From contig NZ_RZMX01000025.1 of assembly GCF_003992665.1 (NCBI RefSeq), positions 142,321-206,320 of the forward strand: a stretch of 64,000 nucleotides of DNA. The letters are read 5' to 3'. The notes beneath the pieces were generated by a model. The model did no database searches and was not told the origin of the DNA. It saw nothing but the letters and a program-made list of their open reading frames with translations. How positions within the stretch are numbered: position 1 is the stretch's first letter; every line of letters begins with the position of its first letter. This stretch comes from Pelagibacterium montanilacus (GTDB lineage: Bacteria; Pseudomonadota; Alphaproteobacteria; Rhizobiales; Devosiaceae). Position numbers and translations under genes: made by a program. Below are positions 25,978 through 35,113 of this stretch, in pieces.

Positions 25978-28161
25978 TCAGTAAAAGCTGATCGGGTCGA
26001 TATCGACCTGGACCCTCAGGCTGCCCCGGGGCGGCGGCGCGGTCTCGAGCCAGAACCGGACATAGCCGGAAAGATCGAATCCCCTGGCGCTCTGGGCGAG
26101 GATCCGGATCCGGTGCCGGCCGCGCACCATGGCCACCGGCGCGTCCGCCGGCCCGAAGCGCTTGACCCCCTCGGCCATGGGCGCCGCGGCCATCAGCGCC
26201 CGGGCATAGCCAAGCGTTTCGGGGTGCTCGGCGCCCGAGACCACCAGCGCGGCAAGCCGCCCGAAAGGGGGCAGCATGCCCTGCGCACGCACCTTGAGCT
26301 CATGGGCATAAAACCCCTCCCGATCGCCGGCCACCATCGCGGTCATCACCGGATGGCCGGGATGATAGGTCTGGAGAAACGCCTTGCCCGTGCGGCTGGT
26401 CCGGCCCGCCCGCCCCGTCACCTGGGTGAGGATCTGGAAGGTCTTTTCCGCGGCGCGCGGGTCCCCGTGCGCCAGCCCCAGATCGGCGTCGATCACCCCC
26501 ACGAGAGAGAGCTTTTCGAAGTGATGGCCCTTGGCCACGAGCTGGGTGCCGATCACGATGTCATACTCGCCCCGCGCGATCTCGGCCAGCCGATCCCGGA
26601 TCTGGCTCATCGATCCCATGTCCGAGGAGAGCACCACGGGTCGGGCGCCGGGGAACCGGGTCGCCACCTCCTCGGCCACGCGCTCGATCCCCGGGCCCAC
26701 CGCCACCAGCGCGTCGGTCGCCCCGCAGGAGCCGCAGACCTCCGGGGTGCGCTCGGTGTGCCCGCAATGATGGCACATCAGGACGCCCCGGAACCGGTGC
26801 TCGACCAGCCATGTCGAGCAGTCCGGGCACTGGTACTGGTGCCCGCAGCTCCGGCACAGCGTCATGGGCGCATAGCCCCGGCGGTTGAGAAACAGCAGCG
26901 CCTGTTCGCCCCGGTCGAGCGCATCGAACACCGCCCGCGCCAGCCTTGGGGCGATCCATTCCCCCTTTTCGGGCCCCTCGGCCCGCATGTCGAGCGCGGT
27001 GATGTCGGGCAGCGCGGCGTCCGCGAACCGGCTTTCGAGCCGCACATGGGCGTAGCGCCCGGTATCGGCATTGTTGCGCGTCTCCACCGAAGGCGTCGCC
27101 GAGGACAGGATCACCCGCGCGCCCGCCATCGAGGCCCGCACCACCGCCATGTCGCGGCCATGATAGTTCACCCTGTCGGACTGCTTGAACGCCCCGTCAT
27201 GCTCCTCGTCGAGCACAAGGAGCCCCAGCTCGCGGAACGGCAGGAACAGCGCCGAGCGCGCCCCGATCACCGCCCGCACCTCCCCGGTCAGCACCCCGCG
27301 CCAGACCTTGGCGCGCTGGACCGGGGTCATCTCCGAATGCCATTCGGCGGCCCGCTGGCCGAAGCGCTTCTCGAACCGGTCGAGAAAGGTGTGGGTGAGC
27401 GCGATCTCGGGCAGGATCACCGCCACCTGCCGGCCCGCCCGCAACGCGTCCGCCACGCTCTCGAAGAACACCTCGGTCTTGCCCGACCCGGTGATCCCGT
27501 CCAGCAGCGCCACCGAGAACCCGCCTTTCGCCTCCCGGTCCCGCGCCCGGATCGCCTCGAGCGCCAGGGCCTGGTCGCCCGAGAGCGTCGCGGGCGCGAA
27601 ATCGGGCTCGGGCGGCAAAACGGGCGGGGGCGCGGGCAATTCCACCCGCTCGAGCGCCCCGGATCTGACCAGCCCCTCGACCACCGCCGGGGACACCCCC
27701 GAGGCGCCCACCAGCGCGGTTTTGGCCCAGGGATAGCCGTCCTCCATCACATCGAGCACCCGCCGTCGCGCATCGGTCATCCGCTCGGGCGCAGCGCCCG
27801 CACGCCTGTAGGCCACGATCGGACGCGGCGGATCGAGCGCCTCCCGGCTGCGCAGCGCGCCGCGCAACACCATGCCCGGCTGGGCGAGCGTATAGCGCGC
27901 CACCCAGTCGATGGTCGCGCGCAATTCCTCCGAGAGCGGGGGCAGGTCGAACGCCTGGGCGATGTCCTTGAGCCGGTTGTGGGCGAAACTGTCCCTGGGC
28001 GCGCCCCACACCACCCCGAGCGTGGGCCGCGGCCCCAGCGGCACCACCACGATCGAGCCGGCGGTGACCTCCATGCCCTCGGGCACGCGATAGGAATAGG
28101 GCCCGTCCACCGCCACGGCCACCATCACCGAGACCACCGGACCTAAAGGGTCAGCCACCAT
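25978..28161 (-). CDS. priA: Primosomal protein N' (replication restart helicase PriA)
   Basis: About 727 residues. 3' DNA-binding domain at the N-terminus, then a superfamily 2 helicase: Walker A LLDGITGSGKTEVFFE, DEEH box (LLVLDEEHDGAFKQ), SSATPS, and motifs V/VI (GTQLVAKGHHF, LTQVTGRAGRT). Eight zinc-binding Cys lie in the middle (CRSCGHQYQCPDC, CHHCGH, CGSCG). An AAGGAG is 2 nt before the ATG at 28161 and 5 nt before the next codon, GTG at 28158; either may be the start. Another ATG at 28197 lacks a binding site. Upstream of and on the same strand as the atp operon. Confidence 0.95.
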   Translation of the reverse strand: MVADPLGPVVSVMVAVAVDGPYSYRVPEGMEVTAGSIVVVPLGPRPTLGVVWGAPRDSFAHNRLKDIAQAFDLPPLSEELRATIDWVARYTLAQPGMVLRGALRSREALDPPRPIVAYRRAGAAPERMTDARRRVLDVMEDGYPWAKTALVGASGVSPAVVEGLVRSGALERVELPAPPPVLPPEPDFAPATLSGDQALALEAIRARDREAKGGFSVALLDGITGSGKTEVFFESVADALRAGRQVAVILPEIALTHTFLDRFEKRFGQRAAEWHSEMTPVQRAKVWRGVLTGEVRAVIGARSALFLPFRELGLLVLDEEHDGAFKQSDRVNYHGRDMAVVRASMAGARVILSSATPSVETRNNADTGRYAHVRLESRFADAALPDITALDMRAEGPEKGEWIAPRLARAVFDALDRGEQALLFLNRRGYAPMTLCRSCGHQYQCPDCSTWLVEHRFRGVLMCHHCGHTERTPEVCGSCGATDALVAVGPGIERVAEEVATRFPGARPVVLSSDMGSMSQIRDRLAEIARGEYDIVIGTQLVAKGHHFEKLSLVGVIDADLGLAHGDPRAAEKTFQILTQVTGRAGRTSRTGKAFLQTYHPGHPVMTAMVAGDREGFYAHELKVRAQGMLPPFGRLAALVVSGAEHPETLGYARALMAAAPMAEGVKRFGPADAPVAMVRGRHRIRILAQSARGFDLSGYVRFWLETAPPPRGSLRVQVDIDPISFY

Positions 28162-28266
28162 CACTCCTTGATCGCTCCGCTTTTCCTGCGCCACCATAGG
28201 CGAGAAATCCGATTCGGCCAGCGCCGCCTTAGGGCCGTGCTAACCGGTCGGCCCCATGATGGCCCC

Positions 28267-29196
28267 ATGACCGACACCGCCTTTGCCATCGACGCCCCGC
28301 TTGCCGGCCACATCGCGGACTGGCACCGCGAGCTTGCGGCCATCCGGCGGCTTTCGCCGAAAACCTGCGAGGCCTATGGCCGCGACCTCGACCAGTTCCT
28401 CGCCTTTCTCGCCGGGCATCTGGGCGGGACGGTGACCCTGCCGGCCCTCGCCGATCTGCGCGCCGCCGATATCCGCGCGTTCCTTGCGGCCCGGCGCCGC
28501 GCCTCGGCGGGCTCGCGCACGCTCGCCCGCACGCTGTCGGGGCTCAAATCCTTCTTTTCCTATCTCGAGCGCAACGGCATCCTTTCGCTGGAAGCCCTGT
28601 CGATCATCCGCACCCCCAAGATCGGGCAATCCCTGCCCAAGGCCCTCACCGCCACCGAGGCGAGCGCCACCCTCACCGCCAGCGCCGATCTCGAGGACCG
28701 CCCCTGGGTCGCGGCCCGCGACAGCGCGGTGATCGCCCTGTGCTACGGGGCCGGCCTGCGCATCGCCGAAGCGCTCGCGCTCACAGCCCGGGACCTCGAC
28801 GCGACCAGCCTTCGGGTCACTGGCAAGGGCGGCAAGGTCCGGCTCGTGCCGCTCATCGCCCCGGTCCGCGACGCGATCGAAACCTATCTCAAGCTCTCGC
28901 CCTTTTCCCCCGGCCCCACCGAGCCGATCTTTCGCGGCGTGCGCGGCGGCGTTCTCAGCCCGCGGCTCATCCAGTACCGGCTCGAGGCGGTGCGCGGCGC
29001 GCTCGGCCTGCCGCCCTCGGCGACCCCCCACGCCCTGCGCCATTCCTTTGCCACCCATATCCTCGGACGCGGCGGCGATCTGCGCGCCATCCAGGAGCTT
29101 TTGGGCCACGCCTCGCTCTCGACCACCCAGATCTACACCCATGTGGACACCGACCGCCTGCTCGAAAGCTACCGCAAGGCCCATCCGCGGGGGTAA
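28267..29196 (+). CDS. xerC: Tyrosine recombinase XerC
   Basis: 309 residues. SAM-like core-binding N-terminal domain and catalytic C-terminal domain with the set R (GAGLRIAEAL, about 165), K in the beta-hairpin (GKGGKVRLVP), HxxR (PHALRHSFATHIL), H (LLGHASLSTT) and nucleophile Y (QIYTHV, about 290). XerC resolves chromosome dimers at dif with XerD. The ATG at 28267 gives the family-like start; the open frame extends upstream across the priA start. Divergent from priA, which is the usual neighbour in this order. Confidence 0.93.
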   Translation: MTDTAFAIDAPLAGHIADWHRELAAIRRLSPKTCEAYGRDLDQFLAFLAGHLGGTVTLPALADLRAADIRAFLAARRRASAGSRTLARTLSGLKSFFSYLERNGILSLEALSIIRTPKIGQSLPKALTATEASATLTASADLEDRPWVAARDSAVIALCYGAGLRIAEALALTARDLDATSLRVTGKGGKVRLVPLIAPVRDAIETYLKLSPFSPGPTEPIFRGVRGGVLSPRLIQYRLEAVRGALGLPPSATPHALRHSFATHILGRGGDLRAIQELLGHASLSTTQIYTHVDTDRLLESYRKAHPRG

Positions 29197-29201
29197 CCGG
29201 A

Positions 29202-29345
29202 GCGTTCCCAGACAAAGCTGGATAGCTTTTTCGGTTCGGGAACGTGACCAACCAGAAACCCGGCGTTCCCAGAAAAAGCTGGATAGCTTTTTCGGTTCGG
29301 GAACGCGACCAACCAGAAGCCCGGCGTTCCCGGAAAACGCCGGGC
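29202..29345. repeat. Tandem 61-bp palindromic repeat after xerC
   Basis: Two full copies and a diverged third start at 29202, 29263 and 29324 (period 61). Each copy has an outer inverted repeat GCGTTCCC/GGGAACGC and an inner one; in copy 2 the inner stem is a perfect AAAAAGCT-ggat-AGCTTTTT. A shared tail (roughly CGCGACCAACCAGAAnCCCGG) follows. The T-rich arms could stop transcription from xerC. It is related to the element at 38682. Confidence 0.8.
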
Positions 29346-29464
29346 AGCGTCTTCACTTCGGTGGCACGGCCCCGCCCCTTGCCTCCCATCATTCCCCCGG
29401 CGCCCCCGCCCATGACCGATTTGCCCGTGACGCGGCAGGATCGGAGGCGTAAAGCAACCGGACC

Positions 29465-30439
29465 ATGTCCAGCCCCGAACTCCCCCCCGCCCCGCCTCTA
29501 GCCCCGGACCGCGATCAGATCGTGGGGCTCGCGCTCGCCGCGCTCGGGGCCGCGCTCTTTGCCACCAAGGGCATTTTCGTCAAGCTCGCGCTCGAGCAGG
29601 GCCCCGACCCGGTGACCATCCTCACCTGGCGCATGATCGTCTCGGTGCCCATCTTCGTTCTCGTGGGGCTCTGGACCGTGCGGCGCAACCGCACCCGGAG
29701 CCGCAACGGCACCGCCCGGGCGCGCGAGATTTCGGCGCGCGGTGTGCTCACCGCCGGGCTCATCGGCATCCTGGCCTATTACGTCGCCTCCTATCTCGAT
29801 TTCGCCGCGCTCGCCCACATCACCGCCCAGCTCAACCGGCTGATCCTTTTGACCTACCCCTTCTTCGTGCTGGCGCTCGCGGCGATCTTTTTCGGCCGCC
29901 GGGTCTCGCGCACCGCGCTTCTGGCCGCGCTCGGCTCCTATCTCGGCATCGCGCTGATCTTCGCCCACGATCTGGCCATCGGCGGCGAGGACGTGGTGGT
30001 GGGCGCGCTGCTCGTTCTGGGCGCGGGGCTCGCCTATGCGGTCTTCCAGCTCGTCTCCAAGCGCTGGATCGACATCATGGGCGCGGCGATCTTCACCTCC
30101 ATCGCCATGACGGCGGCGGGGATGGCGGTGCTCGTCCATTTCCTCGCCACCCACCCGCTCGACGCCCTCATCGTGCCCTTGCCCACTCTCGCCCTTTTTC
30201 TGGCTCTGGGCTTTTTCTCCACCGTGCTGCCCGCCTATGCGATCTCGGCGGCCATCGGGCGGATCGGCCCCGAACGCACCGCGGTCTTTGGCAACCTCTC
30301 CCCGCTGGTCACCACCGTTCTGGCCATCGTCGTGCTGGGAGAAGCCTTCACCCTCTGGCACGCGGCGGGCACCGCGCTGGTCATCGCCGGCATCGTGGTC
30401 TTCACCCGCCAGACCCGCACCGGCAAAGCGCCGAAATAG
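29465..30439 (+). CDS. EamA-family (DMT) transporter
   Basis: 324 residues, about ten membrane helices in two repeats. First repeat starts LALAALGAALFATKGIFVKLA, second VVGALLVLGAGLAYAVFQLVSKRW, ending with LGEAFTLWHAAGTALVIAGI. These are drug/metabolite exporters; the substrate cannot be told. The ATG at 29465 follows a 120-base stretch after the repeats. A terminator follows. Confidence 0.9.
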   Translation: MSSPELPPAPPLAPDRDQIVGLALAALGAALFATKGIFVKLALEQGPDPVTILTWRMIVSVPIFVLVGLWTVRRNRTRSRNGTARAREISARGVLTAGLIGILAYYVASYLDFAALAHITAQLNRLILLTYPFFVLALAAIFFGRRVSRTALLAALGSYLGIALIFAHDLAIGGEDVVVGALLVLGAGLAYAVFQLVSKRWIDIMGAAIFTSIAMTAAGMAVLVHFLATHPLDALIVPLPTLALFLALGFFSTVLPAYAISAAIGRIGPERTAVFGNLSPLVTTVLAIVVLGEAFTLWHAAGTALVIAGIVVFTRQTRTGKAPK

Positions 30440-30444
30440 AACGA

Positions 30445-30477
30445 GGGGGCAGCGCCCGGACGCTGCCCCCTGTTTTC
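30445..30477. terminator. Bidirectional terminator between the EamA gene and ctpA
   Basis: Perfect 10-bp stem GGGGGCAGCG/CGCTGCCCCC with a 6-nt loop and TGTTTTC after it on the plus strand. The genes on both sides run toward it. Confidence 0.75.
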
Positions 30478-30509
30478 AGTCCGGCAATCGAGAGCCCGAA
30501 GGCGCCTGC

Positions 30510-31853
30510 TTATTCCGCCGCGTCGGCGATCACCTCGCCGGTCCCCGGCGGGAAGGCGGGATCGGTTTCCTCGCCCAGGATCAGATCGATCGCGAACTGG
30601 AGCTGGTTGTCGTCCTCGCGGTCGGCCGGCACATAGACCGAGGACCCGACCGGTTCGGCCTCCTCGTTCTCGCCCAGGATATGGCCCTCGAGCCCGGCTT
30701 CCCCGATGATCTCGTCGAACCCCTGGAATTCTTCAGGAACGTCCTGGAAGATCTCGATGTCGGGGCGAATGCCCGCGGCCTGGATCGAACGATTGTTGGG
30801 CGTATAGTAGCGCGCCGTGGTCAGGCGCATGGCTTCATTGGGGCTCAGCGGGATGATCGACTGCACCGAACCCTTGCCGAACGAGCGCGTGCCCACCAGC
30901 GTGGCGCGCGCGTGGTCCTGAAGCGCACCCGCCACGATCTCGGCCGCCGAGGCCGACCCGCCATTGATCAGGACGATGATCGGAACGTCCCCGATCAGCG
31001 CGTCCAGATCGTCGGCGCTGGCATCATAGCGCGAGGACTGGTTGGCCAGCCGGCCGCGGGTCAGAACGATGCTGCCCTGGGAGAGGAAGGCGTCGGCGAC
31101 GAACTCGGCCTGATTGACCAGTCCGCCCGGATTGTTCCGCAGGTCGAGAATGATGCCGTCCGGCGCCCCCTCGCTTTCCTCCATGATCTCGCGGATCGCG
31201 AGGTCGAGCCCGGTATAGGCCTGTTCCGAGAACCGCGAGAGCCGGATCACGGGCACGTCGCGCTCATTGTTCCAGCGCACCGCAGCCACTTCGATGATGT
31301 CGCGGGTCAGGGTCATGGGAATGGGCTCGGCCACGCCCTCGCGGGCGATGACGAGGTCCACATCCGTGCCGCGCTCGCCGCGCATCAGGGTCACCGCCTC
31401 GTCGAGCGTCAGGCCCTGCACCTGCTGTCCGTCGATCTCGACAACGAGGTCGTTGGCGAGAATGCCGGCCGCCTGGGCGGGGCTTTCGTCATAGGGTGTG
31501 ACGACCTTGACCAGCCCGTCTTCCATGGTCACCTCGATGCCCAGCCCGCCGAAGGTGCCCGAAGTATCCTCGCGCACGTCCGAGAAGCTCTCGGCATCAA
31601 GGAAGGTCGAATGCGGATCGAGCGAGGTCAGCATGCCCTGGATCGCCGCCCGGATCAGTTCGGCCTCGTCGGGCGCCTCGATATATTCCGCGCGGATCCG
31701 GTCGAACACCAGCCCGAACAATTCGAGCTCGCGGTAGATCTCCGCGTCCCCGCTTTCGCCCTCGCTCTCGCTCTGGGCAAGGAGCGCGCCGGGCGCGAAC
31801 GCCATCATCAGTGCCACCGCGGTGGCGGCGACCCGCCGTTTCAGTCGTGCCAT
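30510..31853 (-). CDS. ctpA: C-terminal processing protease, S41 family
   Basis: 447 residues. Signal peptide (RRVAATAVALMMAFAPGALLAQ), helical lead, PDZ domain (GGLGIEVTMEDGLVKVVTPY, DLVVEIDGQQVQGLTLDEAV) and the S41 protease domain with LDLRNNPGGLV, the catalytic Ser in NGGSASAAEIVAGAL and Lys in SFGKGSVQ. Periplasmic; CtpA-type enzymes trim or degrade cell-wall hydrolases and other exported proteins. The ATG overlaps the upstream envC-like stop (TGATG), so the two are coupled, which suits a joint role in peptidoglycan remodelling. Confidence 0.95.
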   Translation of the reverse strand: MARLKRRVAATAVALMMAFAPGALLAQSESEGESGDAEIYRELELFGLVFDRIRAEYIEAPDEAELIRAAIQGMLTSLDPHSTFLDAESFSDVREDTSGTFGGLGIEVTMEDGLVKVVTPYDESPAQAAGILANDLVVEIDGQQVQGLTLDEAVTLMRGERGTDVDLVIAREGVAEPIPMTLTRDIIEVAAVRWNNERDVPVIRLSRFSEQAYTGLDLAIREIMEESEGAPDGIILDLRNNPGGLVNQAEFVADAFLSQGSIVLTRGRLANQSSRYDASADDLDALIGDVPIIVLINGGSASAAEIVAGALQDHARATLVGTRSFGKGSVQSIIPLSPNEAMRLTTARYYTPNNRSIQAAGIRPDIEIFQDVPEEFQGFDEIIGEAGLEGHILGENEEAEPVGSSVYVPADREDDNQLQFAIDLILGEETDPAFPPGTGEVIADAAE

Positions 31854-33271
31854 CAGCTCGCTCCACTTTCCTGCGCTACGGTCAGTGCGGTCCACCACCC
31901 TTGGGGGTCGATGGGAATGCCGCCTTCCCTGAGTTCAACATACAAGGCCGGGCCAGAGGCCTCGGACCGGGCTGCGATGCGGGCATCGGGCTGGCTGCCC
32001 ATGGTCCCGACCGGCTCGCCCATTCTGACAAATGCGCCCCGCTCCACATCTGTACGCGCCAGACCTGCGAGAACGATCATATAGTCCTGGCCGGCATTGA
32101 GGATGGCGATTTCGCCATAATTGAGGAAGGGTCCGGTATAGACCACCCATCCATCCGCCGGCGCGACGACCTGCGCCCCCGCCTCGGTCTCGATCGAAAG
32201 CCCCTTGGAGGTGCCCCCGAACCCGTCGGCGGCGCCAAAGCTGATCAAGAGGTCCCCGGTCACCGGCGAGGTGAGGTAACCCCTTGCGGATTCGAGAGGA
32301 ACTGCCGGTTCGGTGCGCGTGTCGTCGGCAAAAGCCACTGCGATCACCTCCGGGTCCAGCGCGGGTACGTCCTCGCCCGCGCTCGCGGCCCGGTTGGCGT
32401 CCCGGGCCGTGGTCACCGCCGCAATCCGGCGCTCGAGCCCCTCGATCAACTGTTCGAGAGACCGCGCCCGATCGGCCAGCGCCTGGGCCTCCGCCTCCTC
32501 GCGGATCAGATCCTCACTCAACCATTCGAGCCCCTGGGTGCGCGCCTCGATCACCGTGGCGATGCGCAGCCGCTCCTCGTTGAGCGTCAAGAGATTGGCG
32601 TTGAGGCGGTCCGCTTCGGCCAGAACTTCGCTTTTGAGGCCCCCGAGCCGTTCGAGGTCCGCGGTGACGTCCGCGGCCCGTTCCTGGAGCTGGGGCAGCA
32701 CCGCGCCCAAAAGCAGCGCGGCGCGCGCCGAGCCCAGCGCGTCGCTGGGATCCACGATCAGCGCCGGTGGCGGGCTCACGGTGATGCGCTGGAGCGAGGC
32801 GAGAAGGTTGGAAATAGAGCGGTCGTGACCATCGAGCCTGAGCCGCACGCTCTCTTCGCTGGCCAGCAATTCCTCGATCCGGTCCTCGATCAGCCTGATG
32901 TCGCCATCGGCCATGTCCACCCGCTCGTCCGCTGCCCGCAATTGCAGGCCGAGCTCGGTGGCGTCGCCATCGAGCGCCAGGATTTCGGCACGGATATTGG
33001 CGATGCGGTCCTCGGTAAGCCGCATCTGGCGGGTCACATCATCGAGATCCAGGCTCGCTCCGGCATTGGCATCCTCGAACTCGGACGGGGCCAGCGCATC
33101 GAGCGCCGTCTCGGTCCCGCCTCCATCGACCGGTTCGACCGTTTCGGTCTGGGCCTGCCCGTCCTCGACCTGCCCGTCCTGGGCCGGCAGCGTCACGGAC
33201 CATGCCGCCAGAAGGCAGGCAAGCCCGGCAATCGGCAACAGGCGGGGCATCAAAAGTTTGATGGGCAACAA
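31853..33271 (-). CDS. EnvC-like murein hydrolase activator (degenerate LytM domain)
   Basis: 472 residues: signal peptide, acidic linker, two long coiled-coil stretches (about 75-150 and 185-290) and a C-terminal LytM/M23 fold (KGLSIETEAGAQVVAPADGW, GPALYVELREGGIPIDPQGW). In active M23 enzymes zinc is held by HxxxD and HxH; here both are missing (the HxH place reads YMIVLAGL). That is the pattern of EnvC/NlpD activators, which switch on amidases rather than cut themselves. Coupled to ctpA downstream; rlmH lies 55 bases upstream. Confidence 0.9.
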   Translation of the reverse strand: MLPIKLLMPRLLPIAGLACLLAAWSVTLPAQDGQVEDGQAQTETVEPVDGGGTETALDALAPSEFEDANAGASLDLDDVTRQMRLTEDRIANIRAEILALDGDATELGLQLRAADERVDMADGDIRLIEDRIEELLASEESVRLRLDGHDRSISNLLASLQRITVSPPPALIVDPSDALGSARAALLLGAVLPQLQERAADVTADLERLGGLKSEVLAEADRLNANLLTLNEERLRIATVIEARTQGLEWLSEDLIREEAEAQALADRARSLEQLIEGLERRIAAVTTARDANRAASAGEDVPALDPEVIAVAFADDTRTEPAVPLESARGYLTSPVTGDLLISFGAADGFGGTSKGLSIETEAGAQVVAPADGWVVYTGPFLNYGEIAILNAGQDYMIVLAGLARTDVERGAFVRMGEPVGTMGSQPDARIAARSEASGPALYVELREGGIPIDPQGWWTALTVAQESGAS

Positions 33272-33325
33272 TTCCTCCGGCGAATCAACGCGCGACAGGG
33301 CGCAATCCTAACAGAGCCGGCCCGC

Positions 33326-33811
33326 TCAATCGCCCCGGTGATAGGGATGGCCCGATAAAATTGTCGTGGCGCGGTAAAGCTGCTCGGCGACCATGATCCG
33401 CACCATCTGGTGCGGCCAGGTCATGGGCGAAAACGACAGGACGAGATCTGCCCTCTCGCGCACCGTCTCATCGAGCCCGTCCGCACCTCCGATGATCACC
33501 ACCAGATCGGACCGGCCCATGTCGCGCCATTGCCCGATCCGCTCGGCGAAATCCTCGCTGGCAAGAGACCTGCCGCGCTCGTCGAGCGCGATCACCACTG
33601 CCTTTTCTGGGAGCGCGGCGAGCAGGGCCCTGGCTTCCTCCCCCTTGCGGGCACCTGCCGAGGACGCGCGCGACTCGGCCATCTCGGTCACCGCGAATCC
33701 GGTCAGCCCGATGCCCCGCCCCTGGGCGACCGCCCGGTCGAGATACCGCGCCGCAAGGGTACGCTCGGGCCCATCCTTCATGCGCCCGACGGCACTCACT
33801 GCGATGCGCAT
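33326..33811 (-). CDS. rlmH: 23S rRNA (pseudouridine1915-N3)-methyltransferase RlmH
   Basis: 161 residues, SPOUT-class methyltransferase acting on helix 69 of 23S rRNA. Family marks are ALDERGRSLASEDFAERI, the SAM-knot VVIIGGADGLDETVRERAD and the C-terminal LSFSPMTWPHQMVRIMVAEQLYRA with the terminal YHR tail. 16 bases after rsfS. Confidence 0.96.
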   Translation of the reverse strand: MRIAVSAVGRMKDGPERTLAARYLDRAVAQGRGIGLTGFAVTEMAESRASSAGARKGEEARALLAALPEKAVVIALDERGRSLASEDFAERIGQWRDMGRSDLVVIIGGADGLDETVRERADLVLSFSPMTWPHQMVRIMVAEQLYRATTILSGHPYHRGD

Positions 33812-33827
33812 CGCCCGATCGTCTCGA

Positions 33828-34223
33828 TCAGTGCGCGTCGCTGCCGAAATCGGCCGCCCACATCTTCTCGATGTTGTAGAACGAACGGACTTCGGGCCTG
33901 AAGATGTGCACGATCACGTCTCCGGCGTCGACGAGCACCCAGTCGGCGGTCGGCAGACCCTCGATCCGCGGCTTGGGATGCCCGCCCTCGCGCAGCGCCT
34001 TGACCAGCTGGTCCGCGATCGCGGACACGTGCCGGTTCGAGCGCCCGGAGGTCACGACCATGTGGTCCGAGAGCGAGGATTTGCCGGTGATGTCGATCGA
34101 GAGGGTGTCTTCGGCCTTGGCGTCGTCGAGGCAGGCCGTGACGATGTCGAGCACGGGAGCAGGCTGGGCCTGCGTGCTGTCGGCGCCGCCTTGCGGGACC
34201 GACGAATTGGGCGTTGGGGCCAT
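33828..34223 (-). CDS. rsfS: Ribosome silencing factor RsfS
   Basis: 131 residues. It binds uL14 and blocks subunit joining when nutrients are low. The core shows SLSDHMVVTSGRSNRHVSAIAD, the DWVLVDAGDVIVHIF motif and RSFYNIEKMW at the end. Part of the rplU-to-ctpA minus-strand block. About 250 bases without a gene separate it from nadD. Confidence 0.95.
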   Translation of the reverse strand: MAPTPNSSVPQGGADSTQAQPAPVLDIVTACLDDAKAEDTLSIDITGKSSLSDHMVVTSGRSNRHVSAIADQLVKALREGGHPKPRIEGLPTADWVLVDAGDVIVHIFRPEVRSFYNIEKMWAADFGSDAH

Positions 34224-34471
34224 CAGCTGTCGGCCTCCGCCCGCGCCATCGCAATATGGGTCATCAAATCGGGCTATTGTCCTTTTCGGTTCGCGGTCGT
34301 CTTGTTGCCGGCCACTTGCCGGATCGCGTCTTGCGAACGGGCCGACCGCCGGGCCCGTTCCATGGTCTCAATATGCGTGCGCCGCGCCCGTTTGCCAAGC
34401 ACCGGCGCCAGCCAATCGATCATGAGCCCGTGTCGGGAACATGACCGCCCTGTCTGCCCGGGAGAAAACGG

Positions 34472-35113
34472 TCAGCCCTGCCGTGCCGCTCCTACCTGCC
34501 CCTGCCGGATCGCGGTGGACGAAAGCGAGCTCATCATCCCGTGCACCAGCACCCAGGCCGGAGCCGGTGATGTGGGCAGCAGCCGTGCATCGGCCTCGGC
34601 GAGCCGGCTGTCGGCAAACCGGAGCGCCGCGCGCGCGAACGTCGCCCGGCGCGTCGATCCGGGCCGCACATAGACCGCGATCGGCATCAGGGTGAAGATG
34701 TCCTCCCAGCGCTCCCAGCGGTGGAAATTGGCGAGGCTGTCGGCCCCCATCATCCACACCAGCCGCCGCCCGGGCAAAACCGTGCGCAGATGGGCGAGCG
34801 TATCATAGGTGTAGGCGAACCCCCGCCCCGCCTCATAGCCGGTGACGTGCACCCTCGGATGGGCGACCAGCGCCCGCGCCGCCCCGACCCGCTCGGCGAG
34901 CGGGGCCAGCTCGGAATGGTCCTTGAGCGGATTGCCCGGGGTGACCAGCCACCACACCGCGTCGAGCCCCAGCCGCTTGAGGCTCTCGCGGCTGACGAGC
35001 GCATGCCCCTCATGGGGCGGATTGAAACTGCCCCCGAAGAGCCCGATCCGCATGCCGGGCGCCGAGGGCGGCAGCGCGAAGATATCGCGCTCCGGGCCGA
35101 ACGATGCGCTCAA
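34472..35113 (-). CDS. nadD: Nicotinate-nucleotide adenylyltransferase
   Basis: Makes deamido-NAD from nicotinate mononucleotide and ATP. About 213 residues. The nucleotidyltransferase motifs [18 protein letters not shown] and the SSTAIR near the C-terminus are intact, with [11 protein letters not shown] and [13 protein letters not shown] between. The TTG at 35113 overlaps the proA stop (TTGA) and keeps a LPPSAPGM lead that I recall from rhizobial NadD proteins; the alternative is the ATG at 35053, which lacks a binding site. Confidence 0.9.
   Translation of the reverse strand: MSASFGPERDIFALPPSAPGMRIGLFGGSFNPPHEGHALVSRESLKRLGLDAVWWLVTPGNPLKDHSELAPLAERVGAARALVAHPRVHVTGYEAGRGFAYTYDTLAHLRTVLPGRRLVWMMGADSLANFHRWERWEDIFTLMPIAVYVRPGSTRRATFARAALRFADSRLAEADARLLPTSPAPAWVLVHGMMSSLSSTAIRQGQVGAARQG

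Noticed and set aside
29202..29345. Tandem repeats considered as a CRISPR array
   Set aside because: The 61-bp units are adjacent with no unique spacers, and no cas genes are near.
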